A model generated the notes under the pieces. It saw only the letters and a list, made by a program, of their open reading frames with translations. It searched no databases and was not told the origin of the DNA. Source: CBDUVZ01 sp965370805 (lineage in GTDB: Bacteria; Hydrothermota; Tepidihabitantia; Tepidihabitantales; Tepidihabitantaceae). Taken from it: a stretch of 22,124 nt of DNA. This document shows positions 14,825-22,124 of the stretch, piece by piece (position 1 is the stretch's first letter; every line of letters begins with the position of its first letter). Both the position numbers and the translations under genes were made by a program. Location: NCBI GenBank assembly GCA_965370805.1, contig CBDUVZ010000043.1:1-22124 (forward strand), in the 5' to 3' direction.

Positions 14825-15218
14825 CTGCATCATCCTGCTTGACGGCCGGATTCTTCTGATCTATCGCCGGAATGAACCGAAGGGATGGGCGCTGCCGGGC
14901 GGGTTCGTGGACTACGGTGAGACGGTGGAGCACGCCGTCCAGCGTGAGATGATGGAGGAGACCGGGCTTGAGCTGGCGGACCTCAGGCAGTTCCATGTCT
15001 ACTCGGACCCGAAGCGTGACCCACGCTGGCACTGCGTTTCGGTCGTATTCACCGCCCGTGGAATCGGGGGGCCGAGGGCCGGAGACGATGCCGGTGAAGT
15101 CAGGCTCGTGCGGCCAGACGATGTGCGGGATTCAGAACTGGTGTTCGACCACGCCCGAATCCTCCGGGACTACCGGGAACGTTTCTCAGCGGATTCCGAC
15201 GACAATCAGGCCGGGTAG
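14790..15218 (+). CDS. NUDIX hydrolase
   Basis: The 142-residue protein has a complete NUDIX box: Gly38, Glu44, Arg52-Glu53, Glu56-Glu57, Gly59 (within GGFVDYGETVEHAVQREM and MEETGL). The box binds Mg2+ and hydrolyses nucleoside diphosphates linked to another group. ALPGGFVDYGE and length resemble ADP-ribose pyrophosphatase or MutT-like housecleaning enzymes; the substrate cannot be fixed. The start is TTG at 14790, supported by GAAGGA about 8 bases upstream; the gene begins inside the last 35 bases of the RmlD-like gene, so the two are one transcription unit. Its 3' end overlaps the convergent mutL 3' end by 13 bases. Confidence 0.88.
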   Translation: MSRHKQPKLAVDCIILLDGRILLIYRRNEPKGWALPGGFVDYGETVEHAVQREMMEETGLELADLRQFHVYSDPKRDPRWHCVSVVFTARGIGGPRAGDDAGEVRLVRPDDVRDSELVFDHARILRDYRERFSADSDDNQAG

Positions 15219-17005
15219 ACGCCGAGTTGGGTTGCCCATTTGCCCAGGGCCTCGAAGCGCTTCCGGTCGTTTTCGGGCAGGACAAGCGGCCGGCCGCGAC
15301 AATCGATGATGACTCCGGAAAGGCCGCCGTGGACTTCGGTTTCCAGCAGTTTGCCGGCGCCCGCTCCGACGTCGAATCCCTTTTCCGGCTGAATCGCGGC
15401 CCGAGCTTTCTCGCCCACAGCCAGAGGTAGGACTGCGATGTCCCCGAATCCGGTCGTGGCTTCCAGTTTCTCGCCGTTCTCCCTGGTGATGGCAACCTGG
15501 ACGCACCGGGTGCCTTCCTTGCCGTTGCCGACCGGGGCGATGCAGGTTCCGAGGTGAATGAGGCAGTCTTTCTCGAAGACCTCGCGCGCTGCTTCGGGAT
15601 GGACTTCGGTCAGAACCCCGAGGTGGGGCATCATGAAAATCGAGTCCACGGTGAGCCGGGTGACGCCTTCGGGCTGGAATGCGTCCAGCAGCATCATGGC
15701 GGCCTGCACCCGTCTCGGGGCGTGAGACAACGCACCACCCGAGCCGACGACCAGATTCAGTTCCATCATGTCGACCAGGGTCTCGCCGGTCCTCGACTGG
15801 GAGAAGGCATCGGAAATCGTTCGGGACTGCTGCACGCCTTTGAGCCCGACCGCCATGGACTTGTGGTGCTTGAGAGCGAGCCGGAGCGCTTCACGGGCAA
15901 TCGCCTGCTCCAGCTTGAGTTCCTCGAGGGTGGCCGGGATGGTCGTCGGCCGGATCATCTTGTTGCGGATACGGTTGCGTACTTCCGCGACTTTGATATC
16001 GAACGGCACCCAGCGCATGATATTCTCCTCGCCCGCCTCGGCCAGGACGTTCGATATCGAGTATGACATACCGAGGTTCGCGGATACGGTCCGGTTGAAG
16101 ATGTCCTGGAAGACGCTGAAGATATCGGTCGTGGCACCGCCGATGTCAACACCCAGGACCGCAATCTTCTCGGACTTCCCGATGTTCTCGATGAGCAGTC
16201 CGACCGCGCCCGGAGTGGGCATGATCGGAACGTCGGTCCACTCCATCAGCTTCCGGTAGCCCGGGGCATGGGCCATGACGTGTTCCATGAACAGGTTGTG
16301 AATTTTGTCGCGGGCGGGCTGGAGGTTCTCCCGTTCGAGGACGGGTCTGATGTTCTCGACGATTTCGAGGTCGGCTTTATCCCGGAGTGTCTTCAGCACC
16401 AGGTCCCGGGCGTCTTTGTTGCCGGCGTAGATGACCGGCAGGTCGTAGCCGACGCCGAACCTGGGCTTGGGGTCGGCGGCGCTGATCAGTTCGGCCAGCT
16501 CGATAACGTGGGAGACCGTACCGCCGTCGATGCCGCCGGACAGCAGAATCATATCCGGGCGCAGGGTGCGGATGCGTTCGATCTTCTCGTGCGGCAGCCG
16601 GCCGTCGTTGGACGCGATTACGTCCATGACGATTGCGCCGGCTCCGAGTGCGGCTCGCGCCGCGCTTTCGGCGGTCATGGTGATAACGACGCCGGCAACC
16701 ATCATCTGGAGCCCGCCGCCGGCCGATGAGGTGGAGATGTAGACGTCGGACCCTTCCCGGTCGGCATTCTTGCGCTTCAGGATGACCTCGCCGTCGAGGA
16801 GTCTGACTCCGGACAACTCTTCCACTTCCATCACCGAGTTCAGCACGCCCTTGGTGACGTCCTCGAACGGGGCCTCGACCGTAGTCGGGGCTTCGCCGCG
16901 GGTCTTCAGACGGAACTCACCGTCGTGCTTCTCGATGAGGATCGCCTTGGTGGTGGTCGACCCGCAGTCAGTTGCCAGGATTCTTGTTATCTTTTCCTTT
17001 TCCAT
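15206..17005 (-). CDS. MutL/GlmL-family ASKHA ATPase (glutamate mutase L-like)
   Basis: The 599-residue protein has two actin-fold phosphate loops: DCGSTTTKAILIE (about 12-24) and GVDIGGATTDIFSV (about 301-314). In between lies ISTSSAGGGLQMMVAGVV, and the central region has GAGAIVMDVI and LLSGGIDGGTV, all typical of the MutL family found with B12-dependent glutamate and other carbon-skeleton mutases. The exact role of MutL is not well settled; a chaperone or reactivase role is usually supposed. No mutase subunit (MutE/MutS or OraE/S) is in the window, which makes this copy an orphan attached to the glycine cleavage operon. Start ATG 17005 is chosen because MEKEKITRILATDCGS fits the family N-terminus and AAAGG lies just upstream; an in-frame start at 17071 would give 22 extra unrelated residues. 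It overlaps the preceding 105-residue gene by 38 bases. Confidence 0.85.
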   Translation of the reverse strand: MEKEKITRILATDCGSTTTKAILIEKHDGEFRLKTRGEAPTTVEAPFEDVTKGVLNSVMEVEELSGVRLLDGEVILKRKNADREGSDVYISTSSAGGGLQMMVAGVVITMTAESAARAALGAGAIVMDVIASNDGRLPHEKIERIRTLRPDMILLSGGIDGGTVSHVIELAELISAADPKPRFGVGYDLPVIYAGNKDARDLVLKTLRDKADLEIVENIRPVLERENLQPARDKIHNLFMEHVMAHAPGYRKLMEWTDVPIMPTPGAVGLLIENIGKSEKIAVLGVDIGGATTDIFSVFQDIFNRTVSANLGMSYSISNVLAEAGEENIMRWVPFDIKVAEVRNRIRNKMIRPTTIPATLEELKLEQAIAREALRLALKHHKSMAVGLKGVQQSRTISDAFSQSRTGETLVDMMELNLVVGSGGALSHAPRRVQAAMMLLDAFQPEGVTRLTVDSIFMMPHLGVLTEVHPEAAREVFEKDCLIHLGTCIAPVGNGKEGTRCVQVAITRENGEKLEATTGFGDIAVLPLAVGEKARAAIQPEKGFDVGAGAGKLLETEVHGGLSGVIIDCRGRPLVLPENDRKRFEALGKWATQLGVYPA

Positions 17006-17285
17006 GACGCCTTTCATCCTCCAATCTCTCAATGGTCTTGATGAACAACTCGACATTCGACCGATCTTCAAGCAGGGCGGCGATTTCGTCGTACTGGCGG
17101 AAAGGGAAGACGGCCGTGAAGATGGGCTGGAAGAAGACCATCAACTGCGAGCCGACGAACGTGACCGGCTTGCTCGATTCGAGCATCACTACCGCCACCG
17201 GCGTGAGGCGCAGGTCGACAATCTTCCGGGCCATCTTGGTGAACAACTCCTCGCGCCGTTCGGCGGTGACGTCCGATGCGAACAT
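16968..17285 (-). CDS. Unknown 105-residue protein between gcvPB and mutL
   Basis: A soluble alpha/beta protein: SDVTAERREELFTKMARKIVD (helix, about 4-24), then two strands (LTPVAVVMLESSKP, about 27-40; FVGSQLMVFFQPIFTAVF, about 43-60), then helices (YDEIAALLEDRSNVELFIKTIERLEDE, about 65-91) and a Lys-rich tail. I do not recognise a named family. The ATG overlaps the gcvPB stop (TGATG), and the 3' end overlaps mutL by 38 bases, so it is translated in step with both. The well-formed secondary structure and the tight coupling argue for a real gene. A regulatory or scaffolding role for gcvP or MutL can be suggested only from context. Confidence 0.75.
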   Translation of the reverse strand: MFASDVTAERREELFTKMARKIVDLRLTPVAVVMLESSKPVTFVGSQLMVFFQPIFTAVFPFRQYDEIAALLEDRSNVELFIKTIERLEDERRHGKGKDNKNPGN

Positions 17286-18793
17286 CAGGCGGGCTCCTGG
17301 AAGTTGACGTCGAGCCGGCGCGACGCGCGGGCTTCGTCCAGCCTCCGCACCGGGGTCATGGTCGGGGCTTCACGGAGCAGTTCAGGGTGTGTTTTCGCTT
17401 CCTCGGCAATCTGCTTCATGACCTCGATGAACTCATCGAGCGTCTCGCGCGATTCGGTCTCGGTCGGTTCAATCATCAGGGCTTCGGGCACGATGAGCGG
17501 GAAGTAGACGGTCGGGGCATGGATGCCGTGGTCCAGCAGCCGCTTGGCGACATCGACGGTCCTGATTCCATACTTCCTGAGGTTCGACCCGGAGAAGACC
17601 ACTTCGTGCAGCGAACGTTCCTTGTAGGGCAGGTCAAAGGTCTGCTCCAAACCGGCGCGGACGTAGTTGGCATTGAGCACCGCGCACTCGGCCGCATCTT
17701 TCAACCCGCCAGCGCCCAGCATTCGGATGTAGGCCCAGGCTTTGACCATGACTCCGAAGTTGCCGTAGAAAGCCAGTGTCCGCCCGATTGAGTCGGGCCG
17801 GTCGTAGTCGAGCCAGTACCTGAATGTCGAATGTCGAATGTCGAGTGTCGAATTCCCGGAGTTGCCGTTCGGCGGCTCGCCGCGGCCTGATTCTCGGACG
17901 ATCGGTCGGGGCAGGAACGGTTCGAGCGCGGGGTTGACCGCGACCGGACCCGAGCCCGGCCCCCCGCCGCCGTGCGGGGTCGCGAATGTCTTGTGCAGGT
18001 TCATGTGCATGACGTCGAACCCGGCGTCGCCCGGCCGGTGAATACCCATGTGGGCGTTGAGGTTGGCGCCGTCGAGATAGACCAGACCGCCGCAGGAATG
18101 GACGATGTCGCAGATGCGTTTCGCGTCGGTCTCGAATATGCCGAGCGTATTGGGATTGGTCACCATCAGGCAGGCGACGCGGTCGCTGCAGCAACGCTCG
18201 AGTTCGGCAAGGTCGATCTCGCCTTTCTCGTTCGACTTGATCTGGACCGACTTGAATCCGGACATGGCCACCGATGCGGGATTCGTGCCGTGGGCCGAAT
18301 CGGGAACGAGCACTTCGGTCCGGCACTCGCCCTTTTTCTCGAAGTAGTTTCGGACCATCATGATGCCGGCCAGTTCGCCGTGGGCCCCGGCCGCGGGCTG
18401 CAGGGTGATTGCGTCGAGCCCGGTAATCTCCTTGAGGTATTCGCCCAGTTCGTACATCAGTTGCAGCGCGCCCTGGGCCGCGGATTCGGGCAGCGTCGGG
18501 TGGATTCCGGCAAACCCGGGCAGCCGGGCCGCGTGCTCATTGACTTTGGGGTTGTACTTCATCGTGCAGGAGCCGAGCGGGTAGAAACCCCGGTCAACGT
18601 GGTGGTTCAAGATTGAGAGCCGGGTGAAGTGTCTTGCGATATCGGGCTCGGAAACTTCGGGCAGGCCGTTATCCTTCCGGGCCGCATCACCGAAGTTCTC
18701 CGCGGGACTGACGGCCGGCACGTCCAACTCGGGCAGTGACCAGGCCCGCCGACCGGGTCGGGAAATATCGAAGAGGCTCTGCTCCGTGCTCAT
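17285..18793 (-). CDS. gcvPB: Glycine dehydrogenase (decarboxylating) subunit 2, P-protein beta half
   Basis: The 502-residue protein is the PLP-binding half of the two-subunit glycine decarboxylase. It has FYPLGSCTMKYNPK (70-83), PDSAHGTNPAS (164-174), VTNPNTLGIFE (211-221), YLDGANLNAHMG (239-250), the Schiff-base Lys268 in MHMNLHKTFATPHGGGGPG, and FYGNFGVMVKAWAYIR (342-357). With GcvPA it decarboxylates glycine and passes the aminomethyl group to lipoyl-GcvH. Residues about 302-323 (GEPPNGNSGNSTLDIRHST) are an apparent insertion just before WLDYDRPDS, encoded partly by a heptamer repeat. The ATG overlaps the DUF6485 gene stop by 4 bases (ATGA), and the stop overlaps the next ATG (TGATG). 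Confidence 0.95.
   Translation of the reverse strand: MSTEQSLFDISRPGRRAWSLPELDVPAVSPAENFGDAARKDNGLPEVSEPDIARHFTRLSILNHHVDRGFYPLGSCTMKYNPKVNEHAARLPGFAGIHPTLPESAAQGALQLMYELGEYLKEITGLDAITLQPAAGAHGELAGIMMVRNYFEKKGECRTEVLVPDSAHGTNPASVAMSGFKSVQIKSNEKGEIDLAELERCCSDRVACLMVTNPNTLGIFETDAKRICDIVHSCGGLVYLDGANLNAHMGIHRPGDAGFDVMHMNLHKTFATPHGGGGPGSGPVAVNPALEPFLPRPIVRESGRGEPPNGNSGNSTLDIRHSTFRYWLDYDRPDSIGRTLAFYGNFGVMVKAWAYIRMLGAGGLKDAAECAVLNANYVRAGLEQTFDLPYKERSLHEVVFSGSNLRKYGIRTVDVAKRLLDHGIHAPTVYFPLIVPEALMIEPTETESRETLDEFIEVMKQIAEEAKTHPELLREAPTMTPVRRLDEARASRRLDVNFQEPA
17822..17856. repeat. GAATGTC heptamer repeat inside gcvPB
   Basis: Three perfect GAATGTC units are followed by GAGTGTC and GAATTCC (7-base period, five units). 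The array is in frame inside gcvPB and encodes part of an extra loop (NSTLDIRHST on the minus strand). The word is related to CGAATGCCGAAT and CGGCATTCGGC in the gcvH-gcvPA gap and at the window end. Confidence 0.85.
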
Positions 18794-18983
18794 TGCTTAT
18801 GGCAGGCGATGAATCGCGCTATCGACCGGTCGTAGGTCTTTTCGACTTCGGGCGGGAAGAGGCAGCCGGGCAGTTCGCCGAGGCGCCAGTGGTAGGCGAT
18901 GCACTCGCAGCACTTGCCTTTCCGGCTGCAGGGTTCGTAGGTGCAGGGGCAGTTGGCCCGGTTTTCCCGGATGTTGCATTCCA

Positions 18984-18984
<1 letters not shown>
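18790..18984 (-). CDS. Small cysteine-rich protein, DUF6485-like
   Basis: The 64-residue protein carries nine cysteines (3, 12, 14, 19, 25, 26, 28, 41, 61) in the pattern CPCTYEPCSRKGKCCECI, then YHWRLGELPGCLFPPEVEKTYDRSI. I recall this pattern as the DUF6485 family of small proteins from anaerobes; function unknown. The Cys spacing suggests a bound metal (zinc or iron-sulfur). It lies between the two P-protein genes: its ATG overlaps the gcvPA stop (TGATG), and its stop overlaps the gcvPB start (ATGA). The start at 18984 is fixed by this coupling and by MECN, which fits the family; a longer in-frame extension over gcvPA is a shadow. Its place suggests a job linked to P-protein assembly or glycine metabolism, not proven. 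Confidence 0.85.
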
Positions 18985-20324
<1,340 letters not shown>

Positions 20325-20328
20325 CAGG

Positions 20329-20410
20329 GAATTACGAATTACGGACTACGAATGCCGAATTCAGACCAAGGGATTCGCTATTCGTCAATCGGCATTCGGC
20401 ATTCGGCATT
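20329..20410. repeat. Degenerate GAATGCCGAAT/CGGCATT repeat with inverted arms between gcvH and gcvPA
   Basis: The gap contains gaattacgaattacgg, then CGAATGCCGAAT (20349-20360), and later ggcattcggcattcggcatt (20391-20410). Bases 20349-20360 are a perfect 12-bp inverted match to 20394-20405, so the mRNA can fold a hairpin with a 33-base loop between the two genes. Confidence 0.75.
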
Positions 20411-20413
20411 TGT

Positions 20414-20809
20414 CTAGTGGTGTTCCGACTTCGCCACCAGGTCGGCATACGCCCTGGCGTCAAGCAGGCTGTCGAGTTCGGACGGGTCGGATAGCCTTAT
20501 CTTCGCAATCCAGCCCAGGCCGTACGGGTCATGGTTGACCTTGGCGGCTTCGTCTTTGAGCGACTCGTTGCACTCGATGACTTCGCCGGATGCCGGGGCG
20601 AACGTATCCGAGACCGCTTTCACCGCTTCGATTGTGCCGAGCGGATCGCCCTTCTTCACCTGCTGCCCGACCGTGGTCACGTCAACGTAGACGACGTCGG
20701 AAAGCTCGCTCTGCGCGAAATCGGTGATACCGGTGGTAATGGTATCGCCTTCGACCCTGACCCATTCGTGCGTCACGGTGTACTTCAAATCCTCGGGGAT
20801 ATTGGCCAA
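20414..20809 (-). CDS. gcvH: Glycine cleavage system H protein
   Basis: The 131-residue protein is a normal-length lipoyl carrier. It has YTVTHEWVRVEG (10-21), GITDFAQSELSDVVYVDV (27-44) and the lipoylation site Lys64 in GTIEAVKAVSDTFAP, where the more common ESVKAVSD reads EAVKAVSD. GEVIECNESLKDEAAKVNHDPYGLGWIAKI follows. It shuttles the aminomethyl group from P to T and electrons to L protein, whose gene is not in the window. The start is TTG at 20809, supported by AAGGAGGAG ending a few bases upstream and by the family N-terminus (ANIPEDLKYTVTHEW). The Shine-Dalgarno overlaps the gcvT stop codon. Confidence 0.96.
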   Translation of the reverse strand: MANIPEDLKYTVTHEWVRVEGDTITTGITDFAQSELSDVVYVDVTTVGQQVKKGDPLGTIEAVKAVSDTFAPASGEVIECNESLKDEAAKVNHDPYGLGWIAKIRLSDPSELDSLLDARAYADLVAKSEHH

Positions 20810-20810
20810 C

Positions 20811-20820
20811 GCTCCTCCTT
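20811..20820 (-). promoter_or_regulatory. Shine-Dalgarno of gcvH overlapping the gcvT stop
   Basis: The minus strand reads AAGGAGGAGC, one base, then the TTG start at 20809. The first two As are shared with the TAA stop of gcvT (20821-20819). The strong site explains how a TTG start can be used. Confidence 0.75.
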
Positions 20821-21913
20821 ACTTCCTTGAGCCCTGTTTGTAGAATGGCGGCTTCACGACGACCGCGGGCGTCCTCTTCCCGCGGATATCGATTGACAGT
20901 TCGGTGCCGGATTTGGTTCGGCCGCGCCGGACGTAGCCGAGCGCGATTCCCCGGCTCAGCGACGGAGACATCGTACCGCTGGTGACCTTGCCGACCGGTT
21001 CGTCATCGAGGAAGATGCGGTAACCGGGGCGCGGGATGGCGCGTTCCTTCATTTCCAGGCAGACCAGCCGGCGCTTCGGCTTCTCTTCCTTCACCTGCTG
21101 CAGCACGTCGGAGCCGATGAACCCGTCGGGCTTGTCGAGCGCGGTCACGAAAGAGAGCCCGGCCTCAAGCGGGTTCGTCGTCTTGTCAATGTCATTCCCG
21201 TAGAGGCAGTATTTCATTTCCATCCGCAGCGTGTCGCGGGCTCCAAGCCCGATCGGCTCGATCTCGAACTCGCTGCCGGCGTCGAAGACCGCGTCCCAGA
21301 CCGCGGGGCCGTGCTCGGACGGGGAATAGAGCTCGAACCCGTCCTCGCCGGTGTACCCAGTGCGGGAGACCAGCCCCTTGACTCCCGCGACCTCCGCGGG
21401 CGCGGCCCAATAGAAACCGATGGGGGAGAGGTCGATTGACGATATCTTCTGCAGCACCGTTTCGGCCTTCGGGCCCTGGATTGCCAGTTGCGCCATTGCG
21501 TCGGTCACATTCTCCATCCGGACGTCGCCCGCCAGGTGCTCGCGCAGCCAGGCGGTATCCTTCTCGTTGTTGGCCCCGTTGACCACGAGCAGCCAGTGGT
21601 CCGCGAGGCGATAGACCACCAGGTCATCGACGATTCCGCCGTCCGGGTAACAGAGAACCGAATACTGGGCCTGGTTCGTTTCCAGCGTCGCGGCGTCATT
21701 GGTGGTCATCCGGTTGATCCACGTCAGCGCGTCGGGTCCCCGCACCTCAATCCGGCCCATGTGCGACACGTCGAACACCCCGACCGTGGTCCGGACCCGC
21801 TTGTGCTCGGGGACGATTCCCTTGAACTGGACCGGCAGCTCGTAGCCCGCAAACTCGACAATGCGGCCCTGAGCCGCGACGTGCTTCGGATAGAACGGGG
21901 TTCGTCGGGACAT
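20819..21913 (-). CDS. gcvT: Glycine cleavage system T protein (aminomethyltransferase)
   Basis: The 364-residue protein is full length. It has PFYPKHVAAQGRIVEFAGYELPVQF (6-30), VGVFDVSHMGRIEV (44-57), YSVLCYPDGGIVDDLVVYR (84-102, with the folate-site Asp96-Asp97), SRTGYTGEDGFELY and LGARDTLRMEMKYCLYGNDI. It moves the methylene group from aminomethyl-lipoyl GcvH to tetrahydrofolate and releases ammonia. The start is ATG 21913. An in-frame upstream extension to 22114 is rejected because it would cross the promoter and a block of intergenic repeats. It leads the gcvT-gcvH-gcvPA operon. ATG lies 8 bases after a -10 box and has no Shine-Dalgarno, so the operon mRNA is probably leaderless. Confidence 0.95.
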   Translation of the reverse strand: MSRRTPFYPKHVAAQGRIVEFAGYELPVQFKGIVPEHKRVRTTVGVFDVSHMGRIEVRGPDALTWINRMTTNDAATLETNQAQYSVLCYPDGGIVDDLVVYRLADHWLLVVNGANNEKDTAWLREHLAGDVRMENVTDAMAQLAIQGPKAETVLQKISSIDLSPIGFYWAAPAEVAGVKGLVSRTGYTGEDGFELYSPSEHGPAVWDAVFDAGSEFEIEPIGLGARDTLRMEMKYCLYGNDIDKTTNPLEAGLSFVTALDKPDGFIGSDVLQQVKEEKPKRRLVCLEMKERAIPRPGYRIFLDDEPVGKVTSGTMSPSLSRGIALGYVRRGRTKSGTELSIDIRGKRTPAVVVKPPFYKQGSRK

Positions 21914-21921
21914 CGACCGGA

Positions 21922-21949
21922 ATCTTATCACACGGCCATTGTGAGTCAA
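21922..21949 (-). promoter_or_regulatory. Promoter of the gcv operon with leaderless start: TTGACT-N16-TAAGAT
   Basis: On the minus strand, TTGACT (21949-21944) is 16 bp from TAAGAT (21927-21922), which ends 8 bases before ATG 21913. No glycine riboswitch-like leader fits in this space. Confidence 0.6.
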
Positions 21950-21987
21950 GCTCCGGCGGTGCGGAGGAGGGGAGGACGGACGGAAAA

Positions 21988-22014
21988 CCGCCAAGAACGC
22001 CAAGCGCGCCAAGG
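21988..22014. repeat. CGCCAAGAA 9-mer repeat upstream of gcvT
   Basis: Three near-copies in a row: CGCCAAGAA, CGCCAAGCG, CGCCAAGG, with a 9-base period. Confidence 0.7.
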
Positions 22015-22040
22015 CTGAGGACCGGAGCGGAGAGGATAAA

Positions 22041-22124
22041 CACCAAGGCACCAAGAGGAAGTAACCACAGATGAACACGGATGATGGCGGAAGTCCGAAT
22101 TCGGCAATCGCCATTCGGCATTCG
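22041..22124. repeat. Mixed intergenic repeat block at the window end
   Basis: The block holds caccaaggcaccaag (22041-22055), aaccacagatgaacacgg (22063-22080) and ccgaattcggcaatcgcc followed by attcggcattcg (22095-22124). The last part matches the word seen in the gcvH-gcvPA gap. I see no gene on either strand from 21950 to 22124. Confidence 0.6.

Noticed and set aside
17006..17071. Upstream ATG start of MutL
   Set aside because: The extra 22 residues (Arg/Ser-rich) overlap the 105-residue gene and do not fit the family N-terminus.
17822..17856. CRISPR array
   Set aside because: The period is only 7 bases with no spacers; it is a simple tandem repeat inside gcvPB.
21914..22114. In-frame N-terminal extension of GcvT by 67 residues
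   Set aside because: It would run through the promoter and the intergenic repeat block; the family starts at MSRRTPFYPKH and the extension resembles no GcvT.

Overview
The window (about 60% G+C by eye) is a piece of chromosome from an uncultured-type bacterium. Clues to the lineage are secreted proteins ending in a FlgD-like/T9SS-type C-terminal domain, a V/A-type rather than F-type ATPase, a two-subunit glycine decarboxylase, an epimerase-type threonine dehydrogenase, a MutL-family ATPase, and short degenerate repeats (GAATGTC / CGGCATT, CGCCAAGAA, caccaagg) between and inside genes. This fits an FCB-neighbourhood candidate phylum such as WOR-3/Stahlbacteria. That placement is inference; there is no rRNA or marker protein here to prove it.

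Layout. 1-1.77 kb: 3' part of a secreted CARDB-Kelch protein (+), then a UUCG hairpin. 1.9-5.67 kb (-): tRNA-Asn, a very large subtilase with a sialidase-like propeller inside its catalytic domain, a small membrane protein, then tRNA-Lys, tRNA-Arg and tRNA-His. 5.74-8.05 kb (+): L-threonine 3-dehydrogenase, an unknown acidic-tailed protein and an HD phosphohydrolase. 8.1-11.79 kb (+): V-ATPase genes G/H, I, K and E, but none of C, F, A, B, D. 11.7-13.87 kb (-): two related TPR/membrane proteins, one carrying an N-terminal YidD domain. 13.9-15.2 kb (+): an RmlD-type reductase and a NUDIX hydrolase. 15.2-21.95 kb (-): one tightly packed operon, gcvT-gcvH-gcvPA-DUF6485-gcvPB-unknown-mutL.

How genes work together. 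Threonine dehydrogenase can feed glycine production (with a 2-amino-3-ketobutyrate ligase that is not in the window), and the gcv operon encodes the T, H and P proteins that oxidise glycine. The L protein is not here. A Cys-rich DUF6485 protein and an unknown 105-residue protein are translationally coupled to the P-protein genes and to mutL, which suggests a joint function.

Regulation. The window shows a repeated promoter design: a TTGAC-type -35 box, a spacer of 16 bp (17 in one case) and a TAnnnT -10 box. For five protein-coding transcription units the -10 box ends only 6-12 bases before the start codon and no Shine-Dalgarno is present, so these mRNAs are probably leaderless or nearly so. 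Several downstream genes carry good Shine-Dalgarno sites (AAGGAGGT and similar), often with TTG or GTG starts.

No stretch longer than about 300 bases lacks a gene. No CRISPR array, transposase, integrase or phage gene was seen.
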